Assembly (NCBI RefSeq): GCF_047238185.1
Contig: NZ_JBDFMI010000001.1
Coordinates: 1,984,001-2,048,000 of the forward strand
From: Bacillus_AD sp047238185
GTDB lineage: Bacteria > Bacillota > Bacilli > Bacillales > DSM-1321
Length of the DNA: 64,000 bases
Reading direction: 5' to 3'
Below, piece by piece: positions 8,917 through 18,046 of the stretch. The notes under the pieces are model-generated. The model did no database searches. It was not told the origin of the DNA and was given only the letters and a program-made list of their open reading frames with translations. A program made the position numbers and the translations under genes. Within the stretch, counting starts at the first letter, position 1. The number at the start of each line of letters is the position of its first letter.

Positions 8917-9411
8917 TCATTTGTATCCGGGGTTTCTTACTTTGTCCTTTTCTTTATCATAAAGAGCTCCTTCTTCAGTCGGAATTAAAGGAAATGACCA
9001 TCCCTGATGGCATTCGTTTAATGTATACTCTCCTGGATTTTTTGTGATTGAACTGCATTGTTGATTATATTTAAGTAGATGGCGAGTGTCTAAGTCTTTC
9101 AAATGATTCACGACCTGAACGTCAATCCACGACTCATCAGTCTTTTTATAATACCCTGTCTTTAATGTATATGTAATGGAATCCTTAAAAATAGGAAGGA
9201 ATTGATGGGTGCCGGAAAAAAATCGAACAACCGTTATTTCGGCCTCTTTATGATTTTCGGCGTCTTCTATAAATGTGTCCAAGGCCTCAACATTCGAAAT
9301 CTTATATTCTTTATACACTACTTTATTGCTATCTTCTTCTGTTGAACTGCAATTTGAAAGAAATACGACGGTAACAAGAACCATTACTATTCCTATTATT
9401 TTATAAAACAT
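8917..9411 (-). CDS. Lipoprotein, DUF4362-like
   Basis: The product has about 164 residues with a lipoprotein signal peptide: MFYKIIGIVMVLVTVVFLSN followed by Cys, the lipidated residue. The mature part contains ISNVEALDTFIEDAENHKE and a strand-rich domain with two further Cys residues (QQCSS, NECHQGW), similar to the DUF4362 lipoproteins of Bacillus. The ATG at 9411 is chosen over two upstream ATG codons because GGAAGGAG lies eight bases before it. It is exported and anchored to the outer face of the membrane. The role is unknown. Confidence 0.8.
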   Translation of the reverse strand: MFYKIIGIVMVLVTVVFLSNCSSTEEDSNKVVYKEYKISNVEALDTFIEDAENHKEAEITVVRFFSGTHQFLPIFKDSITYTLKTGYYKKTDESWIDVQVVNHLKDLDTRHLLKYNQQCSSITKNPGEYTLNECHQGWSFPLIPTEEGALYDKEKDKVRNPGYK

Positions 9412-9741
9412 TCGTTCTCCTTCCATGTTCACATAATCTAAAACCTGAAATATATCAGCAGGCCTTCTTAGAGGTTAAATCCAAGCATAAAGATTCTGAA
9501 TGAATATGATAGGATTTACGTAAGTTTATCATATAGTAATCAAAATCGTTTATTCTATGATCTGAAATTACTGAAACTGGTATATAAATGGAATGCACGA
9601 ACCTTCCTACATCAGAATCCTGGAAAAGTATTCCTTATATACAATGAATCACGGAGCAACTTGAAGAAGGAGCTTGCATTACCATTTTGTTCCTTCATTG
9701 AAAGAACTTCGATGTTTCTTTTCCTGCTCTTCTCATAACAA
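9412..9741. other. Gene-free stretch
   Basis: Nothing recognisable beyond the presumed promoter of the lipoprotein gene at its left edge. Confidence 0.4.
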
Positions 9742-9768
9742 AAGAAAGCTGCCTCAAAGACAGCTTCA
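9742..9768 (-). terminator. Terminator of the carbonic anhydrase gene
   Basis: On the minus strand AAGCTG pairs with CAGCTT, followed by TCTTTT, about 60 bases after the gamma carbonic anhydrase stop codon. Confidence 0.65.
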
Positions 9769-9828
9769 CTTATACATTGTTCAAGACGCTAAAAAGAACT
9801 CCATCCGGCACGTATTTCACACTCGCCG

Positions 9829-10506
9829 TTACTCATAGGCAAATCCGCAGGAACATCGGTGTTTCCCGAATAAAAGGTTATAAGATGCCGGGAACTCCTG
9901 ATTGACGCGTTGGACTTCCAGTGCAAATTCCTCACTATCCTTTGGTACCGGTGAAAGAGCATCTGCTTTTTCTTGGGTATCGATATTAGCCCCAGGCGGC
10001 ACGAACCTATTAGGCGGGATCCGGACACCATTTGTTACTACTGCGTTATAAGCAATAAATCCCCCTTTTCCAACGGCCGCGTTATAAACAATGGATTTAA
10101 AACCGACGAAAACATGATCCCCGATAAAACAAGGGCCATGTACAAGGGCTCCGTGGGCAATGGTCACTTCATTTCCGATGTATATGGAGTATTTTTTTCC
10201 TCCTACTACCACTTTTTTATTTACTAGGCCGTGTAAAATGACTCCATCCTGAAGATTCGTATTTGAACCTATATAAAATGGGGTTCCTTCATCTGCACGA
10301 ATACTGGCGTTTGGCGCGACATACACATTATTTCTAATTGCTACATCACCTATGACACTGGAAAATGGACTAATAAACGCTGTTTTATCAATGGTAGGGA
10401 AGCGTTGAATACGATTAAAAGAAGTAATGGGATTGGGACTAATGAATGGTTCAAAACAGCGGGATTGAGTGTTAGTTGAGGAATCTGTGCTTTTTTTGTC
10501 TCCCAA
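9829..10506 (-). CDS. Gamma-class carbonic anhydrase-like hexapeptide protein
   Basis: The 225-residue product carries a left-handed beta-helix made of hexapeptide repeats (VIGDVAIRNNVYVAPNASIR onward). The metal-ligand histidines of gamma carbonic anhydrases have clear counterparts in DGVILHGL and in VTIAHGALVHGPCFIG. The gene would hydrate CO2 if active; CamH-type proteins of this family are often annotated as carbonic anhydrases without proof. The start is TTG at 10506: a full-length AAGGAGGTGATC sequence precedes it, while the ATG ten codons upstream has no site and would lie before this sequence. Confidence in the fold is high and in the activity moderate. Confidence 0.82.
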   Translation of the reverse strand: MGDKKSTDSSTNTQSRCFEPFISPNPITSFNRIQRFPTIDKTAFISPFSSVIGDVAIRNNVYVAPNASIRADEGTPFYIGSNTNLQDGVILHGLVNKKVVVGGKKYSIYIGNEVTIAHGALVHGPCFIGDHVFVGFKSIVYNAAVGKGGFIAYNAVVTNGVRIPPNRFVPPGANIDTQEKADALSPVPKDSEEFALEVQRVNQEFPASYNLLFGKHRCSCGFAYE

Positions 10507-10919
10507 ACGATCACCTCCTTCACTATCTATTGGCATATCGTTATATTATGCAGAAGGTTTGGGTGAGGAAAGGGCTCTTCACTGACCATTTGCGGGAACA
10601 TCTTAAGAGAAATCCATATTGGTTTTTTTGCCCTTAAAACCGTTAAACCCTTCTCCAAAATGGTTATGACATAAGTTAAGATGTCAATACTTACTAAACG
10701 ATCATATGGCTAACAATTACGGAAAACAATAAAAGGCAGGAACCCATTTGGATAGCCCTTTTATTCTAAATTCCCTATAAAACAAGGGAAGCAAGGACTT
10801 TATTCCCTTTTTACTCCATAGGGTCCAAATTTTGAGCATATTTTAAGCATTCTTCTTTGAATCATTGTATAGTAAACACTCGTTCGTAAACATTTTATAA
10901 AAAAGGGGTTGCCTATAGT
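10507..10919. other. Divergent intergenic region with overlapping hairpins
   Basis: No gene is visible. The segment contains two mutually exclusive hairpins near 10771-10813 (described separately) and the presumed promoters of the carbonic anhydrase and SLH genes. Confidence 0.45.
10771..10813 (+). terminator. Terminator-like hairpin with competing upstream hairpin
   Basis: AAGGGAA (10784-10790) can pair with TTCCCTT (10803-10809), followed by TTT, a terminator shape. The same AGGGAA can instead pair with TTCCCT at 10771-10776. The arrangement looks like a small attenuator 110 bases before the SLH gene, although it may be fortuitous. Confidence 0.4.
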
Positions 10920-11738
10920 TTGAAGAAATTACCATCATTGTTACTCGGCGCGACGTTATTATTGTCCGCCGCACCATTTGCCCAAGCTGCACCTGCCCAT
11001 GTCACGTATAAAGACGTCCCGGCCACGTACTCGTTTTACGAGGAAATTGAATCCATGTCGGATCTCGGAGTCATCACTGGATACCCGGATGGCACATTTA
11101 AACCAGGCCAATCTGTTACTCGCGCCCAAGCAGCCATTATGATCGGCCGTGCTATTTCCGAGGACGGGGAAGAAGCTCCCAAAGCCGCCACTAAGTTCAA
11201 GGATGTCTCCCCTTCTTCCGTTGCATCCGGTTATATTAAACAAGCGGCGGATGCTGGAATCATTCAAGGATTCCCAGACGGCTCCTATAAACCGGAACAA
11301 AAGGTTACAAGAGGCCAGATGGCGATTTTCTTATCTCGTGCATTTGAACTGACAGAATCTGATAAAGTCACGTTCAAAGATGTATCACCATCGTCTGCCG
11401 CTTATCCTTACATTGGTAAACTGATATATGCAGATATCACAGCAGGATATCCCGATAACACCTATAAACCAGATCAAGCGGTAACACGCGGGCAATTTGC
11501 TGCCTTCATGGACAGAAGCTTTGATTTCGTAATCGGTGAAGCCATCGATGATGCAGTGGATGGCACATGGGACGATGTGACAACCAACGGAAAATTTGAT
11601 ATAGACAAATTCAAGAATCAATTGGAATCTAGCGACATGATGAGCTGGGATGAATTCTTACAAGAATTAAAAGACCAAGGGATGACGCTGGATGACTTCA
11701 TCCAAGAAATGCAACAAGAAATAGACGCAGAAGCGTAA
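10920..11738 (+). CDS. S-layer homology (SLH) domain protein
   Basis: The 272-residue product has a Sec signal peptide (KKLPSLLLGATLLLSAAPFA, likely cut after AQA) and three SLH repeats, each ending in a GYPDGTFKPGQSVTRAQ-like block: roughly residues 27-72, 88-130 and 148-190. SLH triplets bind pyruvylated secondary cell-wall polymer. The C-terminal 80 residues are acidic and helix-rich (MSWDEFLQELKDQGMTLDDF) with no known enzyme motif, so this is a small wall-attached protein rather than an S-layer subunit. The start is TTG at 10920 after AAAAAGGGG. A strong terminator follows, so it is monocistronic. Confidence 0.88.
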   Translation: MKKLPSLLLGATLLLSAAPFAQAAPAHVTYKDVPATYSFYEEIESMSDLGVITGYPDGTFKPGQSVTRAQAAIMIGRAISEDGEEAPKAATKFKDVSPSSVASGYIKQAADAGIIQGFPDGSYKPEQKVTRGQMAIFLSRAFELTESDKVTFKDVSPSSAAYPYIGKLIYADITAGYPDNTYKPDQAVTRGQFAAFMDRSFDFVIGEAIDDAVDGTWDDVTTNGKFDIDKFKNQLESSDMMSWDEFLQELKDQGMTLDDFIQEMQQEIDAEA

Positions 11739-11750
11739 TCTTTTTCAACA

Positions 11751-11782
11751 GGAGGGGCTGCTATTACAGCAGCCTCTTTTTA
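11751..11782 (+). terminator. Terminator of the SLH gene
   Basis: GAGG..CTGCT pairs with AGCAGCCTC and is followed by TTTTT, 13 bases after the SLH stop codon. Confidence 0.8.
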
Positions 11783-11883
11783 TTAATTATTGAGTTCTAA
11801 ATAGGACGCATATACATAAAAAGAGAAACTAGCTTCCTCACCCCCACTTATGCCCTACAAATCCGGAATACGTTTTGGTCGAG

Positions 11884-12645
11884 TTATATACCTATCTCGC
11901 CCATTCTCTCCGTGATTTTACTCATCCTTTCTTCCATATCGTTTTCATCGTATTTGCCCAGCATCAATTCACTCACGATTTTCCCATCGCACATAAATAG
12001 GATTCGTTCTGTTCTCGCTGCAATTTTTGCGTCATGAGTGACAATCATAACAGCGGTCCCTCCCGCGTTTATTTCAGAAAAAATGTCCAGAATGTCCTGT
12101 GAGGATTTTGAATTAAGAGCTCCGGTAGGCTCGTCCCCTAATATGATCTGAGGACTGCTTATAAGTGTGCGGCATATTCCTGCACGCTGTAGCTGCCCTC
12201 CTGAAACCTGAGTAATATCCCGTTTCTCGAGTCCGGAAATACCCATTTTTCCCATGAGCAGCTTAGCTTTTTCTAAAATAGCAGAAGCGTTTTTTCTATT
12301 GCCACGCATTGCAGGAAGAACAATATTATCGAGGATATTCAAGTTTTTCAGTAACGTTGGCTGCTGAAACACAAATCCCATTTTTGTTCTGCGCATGTCG
12401 GCAAGTTCATTTTCCTTGAACGCTGATAAATCCTTCCCGTCAAAAATGACCTTCCCGCTATCTATAGTGTCCATTCCGCTTATCGCAAAAAGAAGTGTGG
12501 ATTTTCCTGAGCCCGAGGGGCCCATGACCGAAATAAACTCTCCCTCATTTATGTTAACAGTCACTCCATCGAGAACATTGCGTTTTTCATCGCCTTCCCC
12601 GAAGGACTTCACTATGTTTTCACCTATGATAATCTGCTTCATCAT
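11884..12645 (-). CDS. ABC transporter ATPase (MacB/LolD type)
   Basis: The 253-residue ATPase has Walker A GPSGSGKST, Q-loop VFQQPTLLKN, signature VSGGQLQRAG, Walker B IILGDEPTGALN and switch His in IVTHDAK. The ALN after Walker B and the pairing with an FtsX-like permease place it in the MacB/LolD/BceA group. Its start follows the permease stop directly (TAA then ATG ATG), and its ribosome binding site AAAGGAG lies in the last permease codons, so the two are translationally linked. There is no two-component pair nearby, unlike the Bce systems. Substrate unknown; peptide or lipid extrusion is likely. Confidence 0.88.
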   Translation of the reverse strand: MMKQIIIGENIVKSFGEGDEKRNVLDGVTVNINEGEFISVMGPSGSGKSTLLFAISGMDTIDSGKVIFDGKDLSAFKENELADMRRTKMGFVFQQPTLLKNLNILDNIVLPAMRGNRKNASAILEKAKLLMGKMGISGLEKRDITQVSGGQLQRAGICRTLISSPQIILGDEPTGALNSKSSQDILDIFSEINAGGTAVMIVTHDAKIAARTERILFMCDGKIVSELMLGKYDENDMEERMSKITERMGEIGI

Positions 12646-14952
12646 TTACTCCTTTATGTTTTCAGCTATTTTTATATTTCCTGCGGCCGATGTGCCAATC
12701 ATGGTGGCAGCCAATACGGCGAGAATCATCATAAACGGACAAAGCATATATGCCAAAAATGGATTGATCACAAATGAAAACGACGATGCCCCGAACGATG
12801 AAATGAATGCCCCCGCAAGGACTTCCCCGAGCGTATTTGCTAAAACCGTGCCGAATGCAATACCGATAATCAAAACGAAAACAGAGCGTGATACATACTG
12901 CATCTTAATATCCCGGTTTGTAAAACCGAGCGATTTCAGTACAGCTAAGGAATATCGATCCTTTGCAATCAGCATTTTCATAAACAATAACGTAATCAGT
13001 ACAGTTATGATCAATGCTACAGCAATTGCGGCATAGGTGGCTTTTCCAATAGCACTGATTGTCGAGCCGAATGTCTGCGAAGTATATTCTTCAATACTTG
13101 ACACTTTAGCGAACGGAAACTTGCCCGCATACTTTGACACGATGTCTCCAGTAGACGTATGGTCCGTGAGCTCCGCATAGATCACACACCACATACTATC
13201 AGTCGAATTATCGGTAAAAACACCCTTCGCGGTTTTGCCGCCGTTGGTAACATCTGAATAGACCCCAGATACCTTAAACTGTCTGTTTTCCCCATCAACG
13301 ACAAGCATTATGGGATCGCCGGCCTTTTTATCCAGTTCCTCTGCCTGAATAGCGGACAGGGCGATTTCATTTTCTTTAACAGGTGCAGTCCCCTCTGAGT
13401 ACTGTACTGGAAAAATGGTATGGTCCCCAAGCTCGATTTTTATCCTATCACCTTCCTTAGTTTTGACTAGTTTAGTTGTAAGAGCCACATATTTTGATAT
13501 AGACTCATCTTTCTCTAATGTCTTTTCAATCGTCTTTGCTTTGTTCGAGATTTGATCAGTCTGTTGAATGTCAATACGAATGTCACTGTTTCCTATCCCC
13601 ATATATGTAATGAAGCTTTTCGAGGAAATAGTGTTATACAAATTTTGCGGAACGATCATAATAAAGGTTGAAAAAATGAGTACCGCTAGCATGGTAGCAT
13701 ACATGGCCTTTCTGGCAAGAACATCCTTGATCCCCAGAAATAGATTCGTATTGATCCATCTGTTTCTGTTTAGGTAAAAATACGTTGCGCCACTGGACTT
13801 TTCCTGAGAAGTCCCATAGCGGATAGCTTCTGCAGCAGATATTTTCCGGAATCGTTTCAGCACTGAGTTTACATAGATAATAATGGCTAAAAAAACCAGT
13901 AGAATACCGATTAGCCCGAATGATAAAGCATAAGAGGCATTTTCACTCTCCCCCATATAAAGCCTAATATTTTCAAGAAGCATACCCTTGAAACCATAGG
14001 CAAGTGCAAGCCCCAGAATACAACCGATAGCCGCTAGAAATGCGTATTTGGCAAGATAAATCTTCTTGATGTCGGAAACACGAAGCCCTATTGCCTTCAA
14101 AACGCCTATTTCCCGAAAATCGTCTTCTATTTTGCCAAGCAGCGTAAAGCGTATACACATAAAAGCAATGGCAACAACAAGGACACTTACTAGAAGAAGG
14201 ACCGCAATCATCAAACCGTCAGACATAGCATTGATCATTTTGAAAAGAGGATACGTAATGGTTGGCCCATTCGCTTCGAGTCCAGCGGAAGAATAGGCAG
14301 TTTCAAATGTGCCTAGTGCAGACAAGTCCTTTAATCGGAACTCGATCAAATATTCCGTACTTCCTAATCCCTTTATCGACTCATAATCTCTTTCGCTCAC
14401 TAGAAATCGCTTTGAAGAGGCAAGCAATGAATTCATTTGTGAATCCCGCAGAAATCCAGCGACAGTGAACGCCTTCCCAGCGATAACAACCTTGTCGCCG
14501 ACCTTGGCAGTCCCATCCTTCATATAGCCTATGGGAACATATATATCCCCGTCAGCAACCTGTATCACATGTCCATCAAGGTCAAGGAGATAGTCGAATT
14601 TTTCACTCTGAGTGCTTAAACCGTTGTCCTGAACACTATCCGCTAATGACTTCCCGTCAATAACCATTTGTGCGCCATTCATATTTAAAAATTCAAGCAC
14701 CTGATATTCATCTACATTGTTAGTCTTCTCTGCAAAATGCGCAAGCCGTCCCCTATCAATATCACCCGAATGCATTTGCATAAAGTGTGGAGTTTTTGCC
14801 TGCTTCATAAGTGTATCTATGGCACCTGAAAGATTTATGACAAGAATCGCTGAAAGAGAAACTAGCATTGCAGCACAAGCAATAAAAAACATGGTTGTCA
14901 ACGTTATTAGTTTGGTTTTATACACATCATTCCGAATTATTCGATAATACAT
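12646..14952 (-). CDS. FtsX-like ABC transporter permease
   Basis: The 768-residue product has an N-terminal helix, a large extracellular region, an FtsX domain with FREIGVLKAIGLRVSDIKKI near residue 290, a second extracellular domain and a second FtsX domain with YSLAVLKSLGFTNRDIKMQY near the end. This is the two-domain (8 to 10 helix) permease class. The ATG at 14952 is chosen because AGAGGTGCC stands just before it; the frame is open 19 codons further without a site. It forms a transporter with the ATPase at 11884-12645. Confidence 0.86.
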   Translation of the reverse strand: MYYRIIRNDVYKTKLITLTTMFFIACAAMLVSLSAILVINLSGAIDTLMKQAKTPHFMQMHSGDIDRGRLAHFAEKTNNVDEYQVLEFLNMNGAQMVIDGKSLADSVQDNGLSTQSEKFDYLLDLDGHVIQVADGDIYVPIGYMKDGTAKVGDKVVIAGKAFTVAGFLRDSQMNSLLASSKRFLVSERDYESIKGLGSTEYLIEFRLKDLSALGTFETAYSSAGLEANGPTITYPLFKMINAMSDGLMIAVLLLVSVLVVAIAFMCIRFTLLGKIEDDFREIGVLKAIGLRVSDIKKIYLAKYAFLAAIGCILGLALAYGFKGMLLENIRLYMGESENASYALSFGLIGILLVFLAIIIYVNSVLKRFRKISAAEAIRYGTSQEKSSGATYFYLNRNRWINTNLFLGIKDVLARKAMYATMLAVLIFSTFIMIVPQNLYNTISSKSFITYMGIGNSDIRIDIQQTDQISNKAKTIEKTLEKDESISKYVALTTKLVKTKEGDRIKIELGDHTIFPVQYSEGTAPVKENEIALSAIQAEELDKKAGDPIMLVVDGENRQFKVSGVYSDVTNGGKTAKGVFTDNSTDSMWCVIYAELTDHTSTGDIVSKYAGKFPFAKVSSIEEYTSQTFGSTISAIGKATYAAIAVALIITVLITLLFMKMLIAKDRYSLAVLKSLGFTNRDIKMQYVSRSVFVLIIGIAFGTVLANTLGEVLAGAFISSFGASSFSFVINPFLAYMLCPFMMILAVLAATMIGTSAAGNIKIAENIKE

Positions 14953-15576
14953 TAGGCACCTCTGCTTTAAAATGAATAGTATGTAGAACAGAATAATCAT
15001 AGAAGCCAACAGTCAAACGCTAGCAAGGATGATTAAGGCCAATAAACTGCCAGAAAGTAACCAAGATGAACCAGTGAAATACATCTATATCATTAAAGGT
15101 TCTTTAGAGACCTATTAATGCCACTACCTACAGCTGCGATTATCTGTCCCATCCGTTAAAAACCGGTATAGTCCCTTATTGGTAATGCTTTTTTAGCATT
15201 CATCGTTTTTGCAGGGTTCTCACTTTTGACATCTCCTGTTTACCTATAAAACTACTATCTGTTAGTTTGGCCTAATATTATATTAACATATTATTTTTAT
15301 ATTTATGAAATCATGTTCTTTATTCACGAAGAATTATCATATCTATTTGCATGCTAATTAAAACAGTAAATGTCCTACTTGTACGTTCTGTAAAAAGAAA
15401 AGTAATACTAACCCGAAATGAATAATAGCAAAATAATAATTCATGTACATGTCATAGAGCATCGTTTGGAGTGCGAAGCGGAAAACCTAATACTTCACCA
15501 TATCCTACAATGAGCCTCATTGAGCTTATGATGCATGTAATAAGCAGGCATTCATTCTTCCTTCATAAAGAATTAT
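14953..15576. other. Gene-free stretch
   Basis: No gene is supported. The left end must hold the promoter of the ABC permease operon. A short plus-strand reading trace near 15005-15118 is discussed among the rejected items. Confidence 0.45.
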
Positions 15577-16161
15577 TTATATATTTTGAGCAATCATTAT
15601 ATACAAGGTGTCTGTAGGTTTTATTTTTTCCTTTACATGAAAACCGGCCTGAATTAATTGTTGTTCCATAGTTTCTGAAGGTATTCTATGTGGACCACTT
15701 TCTGGCGTTTCCTCGCTTTCAATTTCAATACAGACAAAATAACCGTTCTGTTTTAGGACGTGTTTAATCTTCTGAAGAACTTTCGGTAAAGGCTGGATTT
15801 CATGCAATACTAATGAAGCTAATACAATATCCACCGAACCTTCAGAAAGCGGCATGTGTTCGACTGTTCCTTTGATCGTTTGAATGTTGTTGATCTTTTC
15901 ATTATGTGCCTTTGCATGAATAATCTCTATCATATGCGGATCGGCATCCAACGCGTAAACCACGCCTTCTTCAACTAATGTAGCCACTGGAATGGTTAAG
16001 AATCCAGTACCTGCCCCTACATCTAATATCGTATCGGTCTTTTTGATTGGGATCCTATTAAATATCTTTTCCGGAGGCAAGGCCTCTCTTCTTTTCGGAT
16101 TATCCAGAATGTCTATTTTTTTAGCAGCATGTTCTTTTGAATGGCAATGAGTATTTTTCAT
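15577..16161 (-). CDS. Class I SAM-dependent methyltransferase
   Basis: The 194-residue product shows the Rossmann methyltransferase motifs: motif I ILDVGAGTGFLTIP near residue 45, acidic loop VYALDADPHMIEI, motif II VEHMPLSEGSVDIVLASLVLHEI, and post-motif VLKQNGYFVCIEI. It is of the Methyltransf_11/25 size and layout. The N-terminus is rich in His and Cys (NTHCHSKEH), which might bind metal. The substrate is unknown. AGGAGG stands seven bases before the ATG. It stands alone on the minus strand. Confidence 0.85.
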   Translation of the reverse strand: MKNTHCHSKEHAAKKIDILDNPKRREALPPEKIFNRIPIKKTDTILDVGAGTGFLTIPVATLVEEGVVYALDADPHMIEIIHAKAHNEKINNIQTIKGTVEHMPLSEGSVDIVLASLVLHEIQPLPKVLQKIKHVLKQNGYFVCIEIESEETPESGPHRIPSETMEQQLIQAGFHVKEKIKPTDTLYIMIAQNI

Positions 16162-16440
16162 AGTGCGCCTCCTAAATAAAATATAATTACAGACTCCTTT
16201 TATCTATAATCAAAAGAAAAAAAGGAGCATACGAGTGGTTCGTACACTTTCTGACATAGCTGTATGAAGTGCGTAAATTCTTGAATAGAACTGTTGACTT
16301 CTTTGCACATATTACAGACTCTTATTGTCTGTGATTCATTTTACTTCATGACAGAAAAATGTGCAATCATGTTTATTCCAATAAGAATAAGATACAACCT
16401 CTATCCTATTAACAAATAGCATAAGGCTTCTCCTCCAAAT
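16162..16440. other. Intergenic region with a direct repeat pair
   Basis: No gene. The 11-mer ATTACAGACTC occurs twice, at 16186-16196 and 16311-16321, upstream of the methyltransferase gene, the second copy inside a small palindrome (ACAGAC..GTCTGT). These may be regulator sites. Confidence 0.4.
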
Positions 16441-16472
16441 AAAAAGGGCTCCCTATTTTAACGGGAACCCTT
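16441..16472 (-). terminator. Terminator of mqo
   Basis: On the minus strand GGGTTCCC pairs with GGGAGCCC (one G-U pair) and is followed by TTTTT, 55 bases after the mqo stop. Confidence 0.78.
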
Positions 16473-16528
16473 GAACTAACTATTCAAATAAATCAATACT
16501 GTGGTTTATCTTGTAACATTCACACTTT

Positions 16529-18046
16529 TTATGAAATGCTTTGCCCTGCCGTCTGTAAAGTCTTGTTCTCATTTAAGCGAAGCGTCTCCGCAGTCGATGA
16601 ATGGACTTCATGGAAAAGCTCCGGATTTTCAACAAGGGACAATCCATACGATGGAATCATTTCCTTTATTTTTGGTTCCCACTCTTCAATATGCTGCGGG
16701 AAGCATTTTTTTAGGACTTGCAGCATGACATGTACCGCTGTAGAGGCACCTGGAGAGGCGCCGAGCAATGCTGCGATTGACCCTTCGGCACCGGTAATAA
16801 CTTCAGTACCAAATTGAAGAGTCCCTTTGCCGCCTGCATCTGTATCTTTAATGACTTGGACACGCTGTCCGGCTACGACGATATCCCAGTCTTCACTTTT
16901 GGCATTCGGAATGAATTCCCTTAATTCTTCGATCCGCTGGTCCTTTGATAACATGAGCTGCTGGACAAGGTATTTTGTCAATGACATATTTTTGGCGCCT
17001 GCAGCCAACATAGTGAATACATTATTAGGCTTAACAGAACCTAGTAAGTCCATGTTTGAACCCGTTTTCAAAAACTTCGGTGAAAAACCGGCAAACGGTC
17101 CAAACAGCAATGTCTTCTTGTTATCGATATATCGAGTATCCAGATGCGGGACAGACATTGGAGGAGCGCCAACTGCTGCTTTTCCGTATACTTTTGCATG
17201 ATGCTGCTCTACTACATCTTGATTTTTGCATACAAGGAATAATCCGCTTACAGGGAAACCGCCTACATGCTTGCTTTCGGGAATACCGGTTTTTTGCAAT
17301 AAAGGCAAGCTTCCGCCTCCGCCTCCAAGGAAAACAAAATTAGCTGTATGGTATCCAAGTACACCGCTGTCACTATGCACCTTCACTTCCCATTGGCCAT
17401 CACTTGTACGTTTAATATCATCTACATTATGCCCGTATTTGACATCAACACCTTGATCCTCCAGATGGTCAAATAGCATACGTGTCAGTGCACCGAAATT
17501 AACATCCGTTCCTGAATCGATTTTTGTTGCTGCAATCGGATCATTTGATTTCCGTTCGTCCATTATAAGCGGAATCCATTCCTTCAGCTTATTCGGATCT
17601 TGTGAAAACTCCATCCCTTCGAAAAGATGGTTATTCGAAAGCGCTTCATACCGTTTTTTCAAAAAATCCACATTATCCTCGCCCATTACCAAGCTCATAT
17701 GAGGCAATGGCATAATAAATTCCTGTGGATTGCTAATTAGATTATTCTTCACAAGGTAAGACCAAAACTGTCTTGAAAGCTGAAACTGCTCATTGATGTT
17801 AATCGCTTTGCTGATATCTATAGATCCGTCCGGTTTCTCGACGGTATAGTTAAGCTCGCATAATGCAGAATGTCCAGTCCCAGCATTATTCCATTCGTTG
17901 GAACTTTCCTCTCCTGCTTTCCCAAGCTTCTCAAATACCGTAATATTCCATTCAGGCACTAATTCCTTCAAGAGTGTACCTAAAGTAGCACTCATGATTC
18001 CGGCACCAATTAAGATAACGTCTGTTCCAGTTTGTCTGTTACTCAT
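16529..18046 (-). CDS. mqo: Malate:quinone oxidoreductase
   Basis: The product of about 505 residues is a membrane-associated FAD enzyme that oxidises L-malate to oxaloacetate and passes electrons to the quinone pool. It starts with MSNRQTGTDVILIGAGIMSA, a GxGxxS/A FAD-binding fold, followed by the family hallmark GEESSNEWNNAGTGHSALCE. Further Mqo blocks are FVFLGGGGGSLPLLQKTGIP and GPFAGFSPKFLKTGSNMDLL. The ATG at 18046 is chosen with AAGGATGGGG upstream; an ATG three codons earlier is possible but lies against the site. Length and motifs are those of full-length Bacillus Mqo. Confidence 0.95.
   Translation of the reverse strand: MSNRQTGTDVILIGAGIMSATLGTLLKELVPEWNITVFEKLGKAGEESSNEWNNAGTGHSALCELNYTVEKPDGSIDISKAININEQFQLSRQFWSYLVKNNLISNPQEFIMPLPHMSLVMGEDNVDFLKKRYEALSNNHLFEGMEFSQDPNKLKEWIPLIMDERKSNDPIAATKIDSGTDVNFGALTRMLFDHLEDQGVDVKYGHNVDDIKRTSDGQWEVKVHSDSGVLGYHTANFVFLGGGGGSLPLLQKTGIPESKHVGGFPVSGLFLVCKNQDVVEQHHAKVYGKAAVGAPPMSVPHLDTRYIDNKKTLLFGPFAGFSPKFLKTGSNMDLLGSVKPNNVFTMLAAGAKNMSLTKYLVQQLMLSKDQRIEELREFIPNAKSEDWDIVVAGQRVQVIKDTDAGGKGTLQFGTEVITGAEGSIAALLGASPGASTAVHVMLQVLKKCFPQHIEEWEPKIKEMIPSYGLSLVENPELFHEVHSSTAETLRLNENKTLQTAGQSIS

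Noticed and set aside
8740..8988. Plus-strand frame of 82 codons
   Set aside because: It has no ribosome binding site and runs into the 3' end of the lipoprotein gene on the other strand.
12395..13036. Long plus-strand open frame of 213 codons
   Set aside because: It lies antisense to the ABC ATPase and permease genes, has no ribosome binding site and no recognisable domain.
15005..15118. Plus-strand coding-like trace (KYIYIIKGSLETY near its end)
   Set aside because: It is under 40 codons, has no start or site, and matches nothing I can name; chance is a sufficient explanation.
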